Part shown: positions 35,401 to 50,400 of the stretch, piece by piece
Layout: each line of letters begins with the position of its first letter
How positions within the stretch are numbered: the first letter of the stretch is position 1
Assembly: GCA_021234535.1 (NCBI GenBank)
Contig: CM037843.1
Coordinates: 24,397,911-24,461,910 of the forward strand
Length of the DNA stretch: 64,000 bases
Reading direction: 5' to 3'
Origin: Stichopus chloronotus
Lineage: Eukaryota > Echinodermata > Holothuroidea > Aspidochirotida > Stichopodidae
The notes under the pieces: generated by a model
Told to the model about the DNA's origin: nothing
The model's input: the letters and a program-made list of their open reading frames with translations, nothing else
Databases searched by the model: none
Position numbers and translations under genes: made by a program

Positions 35401-38400
35401 CTAATATGAAAAGTGTTTGGTAACCAATTGTCAAAAGCCAAATTAAATTGTTTATTCCTAACTCAATTAGTGTTCCTTTCTCTTATTTTGACCATTTGGC
35501 ATTAGTATGTTAGGGACACTTGACAGGTGTAGGAAAATTTAGAGAATGTCATACAACCCAATGAGCTTCTTTAAGAGACACAAAATTTTGACCAAAATAC
35601 AGGGTCCCTGTTCCTTCTAGGGAATCAATTTTCATGGCTTTTCCATGTCTTTAAAGGACCAAATAAAGAATTTCCATGATTTTTGTCCTGACAACTTACA
35701 TTTTTTCAACTATAACAGCCAAAAGCAAAGAAATATGAGTCAAAGAGAACAAACTTGATATAACAAGTGAGAATATAATGACACAAGAAAATGACTTCCA
35801 AGACTTCAGACAATTTCCCTCAATGTCAAAGCTTTCCCAGACCTTGAAATTTTCCAAATTTTCATGACTTTTCATGACCACAGCAACCCTCAAAATATGC
35901 TTTCAGTTGAAAGAAATGGGCTGTTAAATTCAACTTTTCATGTGCCTCCCATTCATTGCATAAGAATTTAAATTAGCCCACACTTCCTGTGAATAAAGAG
36001 ATTGGACTGCCAAGCAAGGTACTACTGACAATATTTAGAAGGTCATTGTTTTTGGCTTCTCCGAAGGTTATTGTGCTCAGGAAAGAACATAAATACCTTT
36101 TCACACAACTACACTGTCTCCTCCTTTAAACCACAAACAATTTAAAAATATACTGAGACTGCCAGGATTATTTGGTAGCAATGAGAACTTAAGCAGCAAA
36201 GCCATTGGATAAATATGTTTGATACCAATCAAATCAATGCTAAAAATAAGCAGTGCATTAAGATACTATTTACTAAAGTTCATAAAAAATAAAGGATAAC
36301 AGAGAAAATATTTTTAATATGAGATCTGAGATGAGACTTTTGACTACATGTGCAGAATATAAAAATGTGGAGTTAGAGATCAAAATCAAATAGAGAGCGA
36401 AAAGAGTACCCGCATGTGACCCAGCGGAAGAGTTGTTAGTTTGATTTGGTGAAGAAGTTATAGGTGGTGAGGTGGTGGTATGAACTGGAGATGTCCCACT
36501 CGTTCTGGCCTGGCTCGGACTCACATCACCGGCGGCAGACGGTGACGAGCGGCGCTCTGTTCCATCCACTAGACAGAGGAAGAATTGTGAGAGACCCGGT
36601 AACATACGTACGTATGCACGCACCCGCAGGAATTAGGATAGATGGGATATAAGAGTAGTGAGGAGCACAGAAGACCCTTGCTGCTCTATGTGAACCCAGA
36701 ACACAGAATACAACAGAGATAGATGATGAAGAGTGACAAGTACTGTTTATGACAAGGAGGAACGGACCATACACCAAGAAGATTTTGAATCTCTGACCAT
36801 CACTTGGAAGTAGAGACTTATGAAGGGGGGTGGGGACACCGACAGACAGCATCCAGGAACACACCAGTGAGGTGATGGCTGATAACAATCACCAATCGAT
36901 GAAAGAGTTAGAAGGGCCGATTGAGAAAAGTTCTTTGATTTAAGCCAGAATGTTAACTCACATCTGGGACAACCTTCACTCACAGTTTGCAATGTACATG
37001 TCTTCTTCCTACAGTGACAAATGCTACATAAGATCCTTCTAACAATGTCTGAATGACTTGACTTTTTTCTCAATAATTTGATGAACGAATAAAATTATCC
37101 TTAAAGAAAGGTAAACTGATGAGATTAGTGTATTTAAACCAGTAAAATGAATGTATTTTTATCAAGTAGTGGATACGCTGAAGTCTGGAGAGGTACCTTT
37201 TGAAGCAATGGAATAAATACTGCCACATAAAAGATGATACAAATATAGCAATTGCGAGAAACTTCATGACAGATATCTAAATTTATCCGGCCAGTTTAGC
37301 GTTTTATATCTTTAATCAGCCAATGATAAAGCCCTAACAAGGATGGCATTGGCAAATAAAACATTTTAATTCCTTAACTATATGACTTTTCAGCTGGAGG
37401 ATGCTGGACGAGCAAATGCTTAGCTGAAGTCACCATGTAAAATTACAGATTGGTTGAGGGAAAAGTGCACATGCTATTGAACCATGCATCAGAATAGCTT
37501 TAATCAAGGTCCAGAGTCATGCATCAAAGTGTTCCTTAAAAATTTTGCTGAAGAGATGGGAATCACTTCTAAGTTTATGGCTACACTGTTGGCTAATACC
37601 TGATGACTTACTTTACCAGTACCAGAATTGAAGATTTGCTAGAAACTTCACACAAAGCAGCACTTCCTTGCATTCCACAGCGTTCAGTTCAGACGTGCTG
37701 CAACACTGTTATTGGGGTACTTACACAGACACACACATCCCTGGACTACGTACCGCATTCAACTAAAACAAAACTTGTCATTTAACTTTTTGAGCATGAT
37801 CAAAGGCAAACTCTCTCTGAAATTTTTAAATATATATTCCTTCTGCTGATATGGACATGGACTCATCAAAGAGAGTTCTTAAAGACGAAACCATCTCCTT
37901 TCCATGCTGCTAAGGAGTCTACAGTACTTTTTTACAGTAAGGTAAATACCAAAAAAATTTTTGAATTTTAATTTGAAAATTAAAACGAAAGAAAATAAAA
38001 GAAAGAAATGTGTCTGCTTACAAACAGAATGCAGTTGGCATCGCTTGAAAATAAATGTTGACCGTTTTCTTCAGATTCATTTCAGGCTTGTTAGTAGCCA
38101 AAATGTCTTTAACAGAAGACACCTTTGCCCGATAAGAGAAGCTTTCACTTGAAATGAAATGCACGAGCCAATTTTTTAATGCCTCACCACCGGTTTTTGA
38201 GACTGGCATTGTGCGAGAAGTGCAAACGTTAGTAGCATTCACAACCAGATGTTAAGATGATACTACCTTGGTCATCAGAGCTGGACAGAACCTACCTTGG
38301 TCAGAGTCAAACACTGCATCATCATTCAGGGCAGGAGTGCTTAATGCTGGGGCAATGTTACTCTTCCGTGGAGACTCCCTGGGCATCCTCAAGTCTTCTG

Positions 38401-41400
38401 TGGACATGCTGTAATACTCTGTTGGATGAGACAACATTATTTGGACATCGGATGAACTCCAGCAGCCTTTGTCTGTTTGACTTTAAACTCACCTGCGTCC
38501 GCCATCGTATCAGATGGTCCTTGCAAGTGCCGTTTTGGTTTGGGATGGAATTCCCTGAAAAACTCTTTAGCAGACTGTACAAAAAGTATACCAAATTGTG
38601 AACTGTGGCATGTGCACAGCAAATTTATGTAAACCAGTAATACACCGTAACAGAATACTAAGGCAGGTGCAATGTCCCTGAGGTCACTAATCAAGACATT
38701 CTTACAAGTCGTTTACACCATTGGGGGATGACCCTTCAGAATTCTAATGCTTATACTGGGTTTCTATATCAAAATAAGATTGTTCAATCTGTTTCATTGT
38801 AAGTTTAACAACAACAACACCAGAGTGTGAGGTTGCCATGACATCAAACCTGGGAAGCTGGGAGGGGGGTGGGGGGAATCTCATCATTTTCCACTAGTTG
38901 TACTGCTTGGACAAACTTTTCATATTAAGCTGCTCCTGTCTGACCAAGTGAATACAAGAGAAACTGTGTAGGTAACAAGTAAAAAAATACCCACAGTAAG
39001 GGATTGTCCATTGACTGCCTGCTTGTGTGTCTGTAAGGTACTACCTTGCAAATGCTGCAATTTGAGCACTAATGTTGGTTTCTACACATCATTTCCTGCA
39101 ATTGGACTTACAGAACCAATCTTGGGGAAAAAATTTCCCACAGAGGTAAGGACTGAATATTACCCAGACAATTTTATTCTTCCTCATGTATAGACAAGTT
39201 TCAAGCTGTAGGTAATGATCTAAACACACAGATGTCTATTGTTTTACCCTTTCAGAAGGCATTACGTCTGTGTGCATCTTTGCATGTAGGTGAGATAAGT
39301 TGCCAGTGTAATGATTTAAATGATGTAATTACCACACACCGGTTGTGAGAGGCACAGCTTATTTTATGTTACTGTTTTAATTATCATGCAAGTTAACAAA
39401 ATCAAGATCGTGCACCACGTGACCAGAAACATTTTCAGAAGATTTCTTTGTGTTATATCCCTTGAAGAAGCACAAAAGGCAGAGAAAGAAGACAAAAAGC
39501 ATAACAAATAAAAACAATGTATCATGTGCATCAAAAACATCATTGCAGTATATCAACAACGGGCTCAAACCGTTATCATCCGATTTGCATCATTGCCTCC
39601 TCAGTGGCTGGCAAATGCAAACGAACGTGCAGTAACATACCTCTGTTTGCAGCTTCCACTTGCATGGCGAGCACACTGGGGGGCATGGACTTCCGATGAA
39701 GTTTGCTGTTGTTGATACGATTTGCAGAAGAAGGGGACAAGTCCCAGGTGGGAGTCTTATCTTGAATGTCATCTGCAAACACAACAAGGGAAAGCGTGCG
39801 GTTTAAAGAAAATGGGTAATGATGCAAACTGTTTTACTCGATATCAACTTTCCATGTCATGTGAGAAAGGACAAATCAGATTTAGGTGAAGTGATAAATT
39901 GAAGACCAGCTACTGACCAGACTTTCTGCTATTATCAGCATTTGATCCTTCCCAAGATTCAACACCTGATCCTGTGGATGACGTTTCACCGAGAGGATCC
40001 GCTTGGACCGACAAGTCTTGCTGTTCCATTTTCTTCCTCTTATCCTTGGTTCCTTTTGACTGTGAGGGAGTGTGAATACATCAATAAATAATGATGTTGT
40101 TTGTTGCCAGGACGTAACATCCACTCTATATCACTATGGTACCATTGTTTTAAATCCTTCAACCAGGTGGAAGCAGAATGCAGGAATATTCTACAAACAC
40201 TTTAAGAGATTCCTTGATGAAGGAGCACAGTCATCACTGCCTGCACTTCAAGTCCCAAACCAAGATCTTGTCTCAAGTCCCAACTCAAGATATTGCTGCT
40301 GTTTGAAGAAACAGCTCTGCCCAAGAAAGATTTCCAGATGCCTCAAGGTAAAAAGAAATTGTCTCAAGTACCACTAGCAAATTACTGCAATAAGGTCTTT
40401 GTTACACCTTAAAACTGAAAGTGCTTATTTAACGTTTGAACTTGACACTAGTGAGAGGGGTTAGTGGTGGTGGATTGACCTGATGTTAAACAATCAAATC
40501 TCAAACTATCATAGTGTTTTCTTTAAGACAATCAAGATGATAAAGAAATGCTGCGACATCTGAGAGACATCAAAGATTTCTCAATAATACAATGTACCGT
40601 TGTGAAATAGATACTCCTTTATGTATCCACAACTTCTGAAATCTACATGTTGTTGAGACACGGTTTTCACCGATAAAGAGAGGAATATTTCCCTGATTTT
40701 TAAAAAATTTGAATCTCCTTCGGTGGTGAATCCCTTCCAGTCAAGACACGGCAAGCATATAAAAGAATTACAAGGAGTTCAACAGACAACGTGAGTACAG
40801 AGATGAGACTTACTTCATGGCTAAAACAAAAGCCATGCATACAAAAGATCGCCACACACATTGCAGGAAATCAAGAAAAAAGTGAAATACTGATGTGATC
40901 ATTTACATGTTAAACAGCCTCAAAACAGATACACTTAAGATCTGTTTGTACAGTACAGTGAACGTAAGGGGAGACGCAAAGTATCATCTTGATAAGATTC
41001 GTCAAGATCTTGAGATGCTGTGTCAGAATTGTCAAATTGCGGAGATGTCGTGTAACAAATACCTTGCTGTTGAGACACCAACATATGCTAACTCAACACC
41101 TCAGAAAAATTTGTCCAATTGTTGAGTTGTTAAAAAATATCTTGTTATATCGACAACTGTTTTTTGTTTTTGTTTTTTTTAGTACCAACTTATGCTCATA
41201 CAGCATCTTGTAAAAACTTGTCAAATTGTTAAAATACCATGTTGGAAACAACTTGCTATCTAGATAAAATTTTACTTTTTGTCAAGATACCGATTTAGGA
41301 TAACTGGACATCTTGAAAACTTAATCAAATTGCTAAGATACCATGTGAGAAACAACTTGTTATTTTGACAAAATTTTTACTTTTTGTTAATGCTAGAAAT

Positions 41401-44400
41401 AAATTGTTACCTCAACAATTTTCTTTTTTTTTTTGTGGAGATACCAACTCAGACTAAGTCCACATCTCGGAAAATATTTGTCGAATTATGGAGATGCCGT
41501 GTCAGAAATAACTTACCTCGACAAAATTTTGTTTTTTGTCGAAATAACAAGTTACGTCTAACACATCTCGCATGTCCCCTTATGTTCACCACAGTACTGC
41601 ATGAAATTACAGCAAGCAATTAATTGGTAAGGTAGCATCCTGACTACATATCTATCTGCACTGGCCTGAAGTGAAAGGGAGGGTAGGGGGGTGTCACATC
41701 TAGAAATTGCTGTCCCCTAGGATTTTTTATAAGGTGAAAAAATGTTAGCGTTATGTCACATATGCTGGTGGGCCTCCAAGAACCTGGCCTAGTACAAATC
41801 TGGACCTGCAATGCAGCTTCAGGTTATACAAATATGCCTCCACTGGCTCTTCCAGGCTTCAGCATCTGCCATATAAATACCCCAGAAGAGCTACAAACAC
41901 TCCATGAGAGCTATAGACTTCCCAGAGGAGCTGGATTGTAACATCAATTAGGTCTGTAGATTGAGCAACAGTAACTGATGCCGATTGGCTCATTTGAGAC
42001 ATTTAAAATCAGTGACTAATTTAGAATGAAATGTTGGAGTCAACTTGCAGCTACTCCTCCCCTTTCCAACAGCCCAACTGATGTCCTATTGTAGGGTAAT
42101 ATGTATCATCATACTTCCACCATTTTATGGTATTTAGGCCCAGTATTGGTGATGATACCTGCAGAAGTCCATTTGGAATACATAGGTCATCAATATAAAG
42201 GCTTTCAAAACTCAGCAGTTTGTTATTGTTCATTGAACTGTGTTTTGATATCCACCTTCCTACTTTCTGCTGCATTTGAGTATGAAGAAAAACACACACG
42301 AAAAAGAAAAAAATACCACATAAACATGCCAAGGGTATAAGGGTAAACAGCTTTCTAAACGAACCTTGTAAATTTTCTTCATAAAATTGAGATTCAGTCC
42401 ACCCTTTGATCTGAAACAAAATGAGAGAGAGAAATCTAATTTGTAGGTGTGCCTAACAGAACGACAACTCAACATGTACGTCTTAGTTTCAATACTCACA
42501 ACAGTTGCTTTCTTGACCTACAGAGTTCAAAGGGTGGTGGACAGAGAAAGTCTAAAGCAGACTCACAAAAATGGTTGACTGTCATTTCTTACCTATAAAC
42601 AATAGTTTCTACTGCTTTTATCTTCATTATTCAACTGGATATCTCTTGCTTAATCTTTTTGATAACCTTTGATGACCTTTTATGTTCAGACTATATGGAT
42701 GCTTTTTTTCACAGCATAATTCCCTCAACATTTTAGGAACATGTGAAATTAAATATTTTGGATGACAAAGCTGAGACTAATACAAAACCACTGTGGGTGT
42801 CATTGTTGTAGCATCAGTGCAAAGAAACAATCCATGCAGCACACGTTCCACTATGGAAGGAATCATGTTTCATCAATGTGGTTAACTAATGTTGTCAAAT
42901 AAATTATATTAATGTTCACCAGCTATAACACACAACACACAATCAAAAAAGAAACAGTGGTACAAAATAATGCTGGCAACCAAAGTCAGTCTGATACCCC
43001 AAAATACAACTTCAGTTAGGAGAGGTGTTTGTTGAGAAGTCACAATACGACATTTTGCTTTGCATGTTAACATACTACCATGTAACTTACGCAAGGGCAT
43101 GATAATGAAGTTTGCTGTGTAAACTATTTCATTTAATGGAACATGATAAAAAAAAAACCTGTGAGGAGAGAGTAACACTCTAGTTCTTTGTTACACACAC
43201 AATAAGCTTTAGTGATCTGGGAAGAACTTTCAGAACCCTGACATTGTTAATCAGGTCAAAGTAGACAATAGCATACACAACTCATTAACTATGTATCTCG
43301 TTTAATATGGTGTAACAGATATTAAGTAATCAAGGCGATAAAGATATTGAACAAAGTGATGAGATCCTTACCCAGTTTTGTGTGACTTACTTTTTATGTG
43401 GAGAGGAATAATTTTTATACTGGTCCATTATCTTCTCCTCCAGTTTTTCTTTGTGTCTCCTGAGGTTATGCAGCTGATCTCTGTAAATATTGTGTAAAGT
43501 AAAACAATCTTAAAAGAAATTCAGAGTGCTAGAAGCAACCTGGACCACACAATATGTCATCAATTAGCAGCAGCCATTTGACAACTCATCAGAAAACAAA
43601 AGCAAACGCGTAGTTTTACGACATATTGCCACAATTTCTTCCTAGCATCTTTTCTTTTATTGCCAGCAATTCACATTACAAGCTCATTCATCTCAACAAC
43701 TTAATAAACACACTGATGTATGTTTTTATGGCTTAATGAACACACTGCTTAACACACTGCTTTATTTTTGTGACTGCGAAGACATTTGATTCTTTGGCAT
43801 GAACGGTTGATGGAACTGACTGGCTGAGTGAATTTTGCAAAAGTTAGCAAAAAAACGACACTTGAATAGGAGGTGGAAGAGAAACTGGCCGGAAGTTAAC
43901 GGCATGAAAAGGGGCAGTGCTCCAGTTTTTCAAAAAGCTCTTGACACGATTAAGCACAGGTCTGTGAGTTACAGACGTAAGACGGGAAAGGGAAAAGGAA
44001 AGTTGATTCATTGATCGATTGCTCAATCAAATGATCGACATTCTTACTCTAGCTGCCTCTGTTCTTCGTGATGTAATTCTTTAGATTCCAACGTTGACAC
44101 CAACAGCTCTGAATTCTGAGCCATAAACTGAGCTAACTGTTCCATTAGTTTATGATTTTCATCCTCCAGATTACTGTTTAATTGCATCAACATCTAAAGA
44201 CAAAGAAAATTAGAACAAATGATAAACAAGTGTCCACTCACATATTTCTCACCAAAAACATCAACAGTTTGTTTTCGTATCCAAGACATGTCTGTTGCTT
44301 TTATTTATGTGACGATACTTGTTCCAATGACAGTGATTACAATGTGCTTTTGTCAGTGCCATACAAACTCATTGATTAGATGCCATAGAGTTAATAAAAC

Positions 44401-47400
44401 AGTTCCACATTAGCTGTGGCATGATTTGACATATCAAAGGAGGATTTGTAGCTATAAGGAAACATTAAACTTTACGATTCCATTCCCAATCAGATCAATT
44501 ATGCAAATTGTCCAAAACTGCAAATGCCCACTAAGACTGCCAATTAATACATGATGCATACTTTGCAAAGCCCTCGCTCCCTTTTTGAATGGCGAAGCAT
44601 GCAACTGAAATGGCACATACTATGGAATAAAAGAAGACAATATGCAAGACAAGACAAAAGAGCAAAAGATGCATAACTCTTCTCTTATTTTGAAAGTTTT
44701 CTCAACACTTCATCCACAGTTACTTCCTGCCACTGTTCCATGAAGGCATCGAATGTACTTACGTCGCATTTGTGTTCCAGCTTAGCCCTTTCTACCTCTA
44801 TGGCTTGATACTGATCTCTCGCTTCAGCGAGTTCACCCTGTAACGTTGTGTGTTCTAACTGCAGAGACCTGAGATGAAAAGAACAAAACAAATATTACTT
44901 ACTTCAAAATCTACCAGATATCAACAAACCAAGATCCTTTGGCCTCTGCAATCATGAGATAAGAATTAAAAATGGGTGAAAAAGAATCGTGCAATGACTG
45001 GACTACATCATGGATGGATACTTTTAAGGAAGATGAAAGAAGTTGGGAAAGATGATACAAAATCATCGCAGAGCTGTGCAATTTATCTGGAAAATTTTCT
45101 CTCAGCCATTCTGATCTGAAAGTGGAGTTAACTTGGACAGCCACACATACAGTAAGGGAACAGAGGAGCTTTCCCTTTAATTCATATGTGGGATGCAAGG
45201 TTTGGTTCCTTAGATAACATCAATGTAAGGACAATGCACAATGACACAATTACAGGTGTATGTGGATTATATACTCCTCCATATACCAATTTATCTATCT
45301 GTGAATAGTTTTTCTTGGCAATAAGGCAATAAGTTTATGAAATGGTGTATCTTACATGCTCATATGCATAACATCCAAATTGAGCTGTTTGCTCAAGATG
45401 TGACGAAGGGGTCACCCTAAAATATGAATCATTGTGTGTACTTCTCCCTTGAATAAAAAAAAAAAATACCTGCATACATTTATCTGAGCTCCATAACACT
45501 GTTTCTACACAAAAGCACAGATGATACTCCACACCAGGCTAACCTGTCTTGTCTGCTACATAGCATCTGAAGGTGGCATGGAAACTTGTTGCAATGTGGT
45601 AATAACATTCTGTTTCGGGGAATACGATGTGCAAGCTGTCCCGTGCCCCAAGACATGTCCGCTGAAAGCATCACCATGATCAGCAAACACCAAATCCTTT
45701 ACGTAGTGCTTGAGATGCTCCATGTCACTGGAACCTTCCATGAATCATTTTCACCTGTGTTCCTACCTGTACTGCCCTCTACCTACGATGTTCCATATCA
45801 CTCTTACCTACACTACCCTCTTCTTACGATGTTGTACTTAATTCTCACCTGTACTGTGCTTTGACCGTCTTCATACCATCCTCCCTTTCATTGTACTCCT
45901 GATTCAGACGGCTGTGCGACCTCTGAAGCGAGTCATACTCCGCCTTCAACTTTGGTTCCATGCCAACATCCTCCCGCATTTTACTTGACTTTGCTAACTT
46001 TTCAGCCTCTTTGCACCGTCTCTCCAGGGCAGCAGACTTGCTGGCCAGTTCCTGGTGGTCCGCTTTTACGTCGCGATACAACAGTTTTATGTTATTATGC
46101 TCTTCCATCAGAGCGTCGTAATCGTCCGTCAACACTTCATGCAACTGCAGGATGTTGGCGTGATCGCCCAAGAGGGCCTCGTGATTTGAGTCCAGCTCAT
46201 CGTAACGCTCGCGGAGTTTCTCAAAGTCTGCCACTTCTGTGGCTATCCTGCTCTGAAGGGAGGTGTTCTGGGATTCAAGAGTTTTGTTTTCAACTTGAAG
46301 TTTGGCATAAGTAAGTTTGGCATTGGTATTTTCTTCTTGCAGCATTTCCAGCTTAGAGACGTAACCCTGGACCTCAGCAGCTTTGGAATCACACTGATCT
46401 CTCAAAACCTGGATTTGGTCTTTCAAGTTGTTATTTTCAGTAAGCAGGGTTGCATTCTAAATGAGAGCAAAATGAAAATAATATTTGGTTTGAAACAATT
46501 GATACATGGTATTAAGTAACTTAAAATTGTTTTGAGGAATCAATTTACAACTTTCCTAAAATCTGTTGGTGAAATCAAGACAGATCCCATAAATACCTTT
46601 CACTGAAAATGTGTGCTATTAAAAGTCAAAACTGCACAAAAAGAAGCAACTAAGCTTGTAGAAAAAACACTCAACATGATGATATACGCTCAAAAAACAT
46701 TTTTAATCAGTGTAAAGTTAAAAGAGCTTAACAAATTCAAACAGTCAGTCTCAGTCTTGTTATACATGTCTTTAATCAATTAGGTCAGACTCATCCCTCC
46801 ATGTTAAGAGAGGGAGATAGGGAGAAGGATGATGGTAGCATTTCTTTCATCTCACCGTTCTTTCAAGAGAGACCAGATGATCCTGCATCTTCATCACCTC
46901 TTTGGTGCTCTGTCGATCACTATCTGTTTGTCTGTGGAATCAGAGACATTAAACTTACATAAATCACAAACTATCCACAATTCATGAACATCTCAAAGAG
47001 TGAAAAGAAAAAAAAAACATACCTCTTCCACTTGTTTCCCTTCAAGAATAGGACCTCCACTTAAAAATTCCATGCTTAAAGCAACAAACAGGTCTCTACA
47101 TTAAGTAGTTTGTTACCATTTTGACTTCATCACACTAAGCATGTACTAAGGTTAACCACTACCATAGGCAAATCCCAGCGAGAACTCTAAGTTGTTCTGT
47201 GTATGTTAAGCGTTTTTACCAACATGGCATCACACACACACACACATACTCAAATTATCATCAATGCTCTGAATATTTTTCCCTTCCCAAAGGAAATCGA
47301 CGCGAAAGTGTACGAGAAAATGATCAGCAATCAAACAAAAAGTTGTCCAAATATTGAAAATTTGAGATTCATACTTGACTTTCTTGTCTTCTTTGGCCTT

Positions 47401-50400
47401 TGACCCTGATTTTGTTTTCTCTTCTGCCAGTTGCTGCTGCAACCTCTCATTGTCTCTCTTGATTTGATTCAGATCCTCTGAGATGACCTGGTTCCTGCTT
47501 ACAGACTCCTTCCACCTGAGGATGAGAGGGATACATTCGACTTCAAAAAGGAAGCTAAGTTTTATGACAGGGATCATGCACTGGACATTTCAGTATGAAA
47601 AACACATGAGAAACCAACATGACAAAGTCAAACCTGTATCTTGTCTTTAGCTAGACAATAAGCAGTATTACACACTGTTTACATAACTGGAAATCTTTGC
47701 TAAGTTTAACGTAAGTCCTCCAAACACACACAAACGTTCACAGCAATTCGGCAAATGATACTGGCTGGACGTGTTTATAGTTCAGGACAAAAAGTTCCAT
47801 TCCACATGCCAATAAAGAAGATGATCAGATGCAACACAAAGGGGATGACACAGTGGGGAGTTGTGGTATGACATTAGGTGGTTAAATTCACAAACTTCTG
47901 CAAAGAGCAACCCACAAATGAAAGAATACATTGTATGGATTCATACTCTAGAATATACTGACCTTGTCTCAAGATTTTTTATTTTCTCTTCTTTTATTTT
48001 CAAACTCTTCTTCAACGCTTCATCCATTTTGCTCTCCAAAGCTTTGTATCGCCTGAAACATAAACCGGGATCAAACAGAAAAAATCTGAGCAAATGAAAT
48101 CTTAAATATTGAAATAAAACTCAAAAACATTATGGTTTCAATGTTGTAATTATGAGTACTTTTTTATGGATCTGACATATTGCATTATGGTGAAAATACG
48201 TAACACATTCGGTCTTTGTAATACTACCGTAATTTTATTTTCATTTTTCATTTTCTCAACATTTATTTCAACCTTATATACCATATGTAACAAGTTATAT
48301 AATTTGATATTGGAAACAAAAAGAACAAGTCTTAAGAATGGAAATAAAAACAGGCAATAAACAATATCAACATGATGATATACAAAAGTTAATAATCATG
48401 GTTGGGGGGAAGCACAAGAAAGCTACCAAAAGCTTGTGGTAGTGATTCCCCTGGAACGAAACACATAGAAACATGTATATCACTAAACAATAATAGAAAA
48501 GAAACATGACCATCCGAAGAATGGAGGAACTTAAATTACCAAGATGAACAGAGATGTGAAACGATAGGGACATAGCAAAGCAAAACAAAAAACTAATTGT
48601 AACCAGCTAAAAGGTAGTTTTTAAACTGTCTTTAAACGAAGAAACAGAAGAGGAATTTTTAATGTGGGTTGGGATACCATTCAAGTAACATGACCTATGA
48701 ATCTGATAGTTCGTTGACTAAGACTGAGTTTATAAAAAGGCAGTACATAATGCGAGTTGTATCTAGTGGTGTAACTGTGACTATAAGCGGAGAAGAAATT
48801 ACCAAATGACCTGGGAAGTAAATTCTTAGAAAATTGATACATAAATACTGAAATTTGAAGCTTCACAATATCAAATATTGTAAGGGAGTTATAACGGTAA
48901 AATATTGGTCTAGAGTGGTCTAGATTTGATTTGTGATCAATAGCACGAAAAATTTGTTTTTGAATGACAAAAATTTTATTAATGTGGACTGCGGATGCAT
49001 CAAAGACATCACTTCAGTGTACCTCCCTTTCCTCTTCAGCAACACCCTTGAATGGAATTAAAGTTTTATCTTGAATAATGTTGCATGCAAGATTTCACTA
49101 GTGCTGACATCATCCTGCTTCTCCTCCTATTCTGTTCTTTTCATCTTGAACGCTTCCCTCCACCAGCTCCAGATGGATCTGTTTTGAGCTAACAAGCTCA
49201 TTACGCCAAAGTGCAAATCCTTTCTCGAGGTTGATTAACCCACAAAAGCCCAAGAGGAACGCAGTAATTGATACAAGCCTCTTGATGCAAGCAACCCGAT
49301 CCACATGAATACATGTCAGAATGGAATTTTGATCCCGCAAGAAACCCTGCCTCACACTTACGTTTCATCTTGGTTCAGTTCTTGGTGCAGTAATTTGTCC
49401 CGATCTAATCCGAGTTTCTCCAGCTCCGACGTTAGTCGTTCTTGCTCATTTTCCAGCTGTTGACGTTGTATTTTCTCGTTTACGAGTTCCTGGAGGGTGG
49501 AATCAATGAAAGATGACAATAAATAGTTAGCTCCAGAGAAAGCTCTTGTCACTCTTGTCACTTTAACTGCAGGGATTTACTTGTCCTTGAAAGATAATCT
49601 ACTGGTCTTGGATGACAATTTTTTTTTGTTTGGAAAAGAGCAAAGTACATACTTTTTTTTTTGACATACATGGCTATGAGAAAGGCTAGGCAAAGTCTGA
49701 TTTAATGTAAAATGGTTTTATGGCAGTGATATGATTACTAGGCAACAACAGCAGTCTATAAAATGAAATATATATTGATGTTCTGTGTTGCAGGCAACTA
49801 ATTACTGTTCAAACACAGTTGCTGCAAGATCAATCATGATGGAGTTATACAACAATTATTTTGCTTAAACTCCACATTTATCCTAAACAAGCTAACAAAC
49901 TATCAAACTTGTGGTGCATTTTAACTTTGACTTGAAGGCCAAGTGTAACTTGGAATGTTTTATGAAGGTCATGAACCCAGCATTCTGATCAAAGATTCTA
50001 CCAAATGCTTGCAAGAAAGAAAAAAAAAGAAAGACACGAACTGAATGATAATATCTACAACATCCAATGTTGATAGTTTTAAACTTTATTGCAATGCATA
50101 AAAGCTATCTATGTCAAGACCAATCAACTGTCACATAAAGGGGTTTTTGTTTTTCGGTGATGTTATTTGTTATACCCACTGAGAGAGGTTGTCAGCGATA
50201 TTAAAAGGGGAAAAGACACCAGATAGTGCGCTGAAAATCTCTATAAATGAAGTTATACCTCTCTGAGTGCAGCCAAAGTCTTCTTCTCTATGGTAGCCTG
50301 CTTTAGAAGCTCCTTGTTTTCTTTCTCAAATTCCTTCAACCTCAGATCTGAATCTTTCGATTTGCTGACGGTCTTCTGTAACATCTTAATTTCCTGTTCC

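Noticed and set aside
40190..40330. Plus-strand frame with FKRFLDEG, resembling a GBA-like helix
   Set aside because: It is on the strand opposite to the gene, immediately upstream of exon n, with no splice support.
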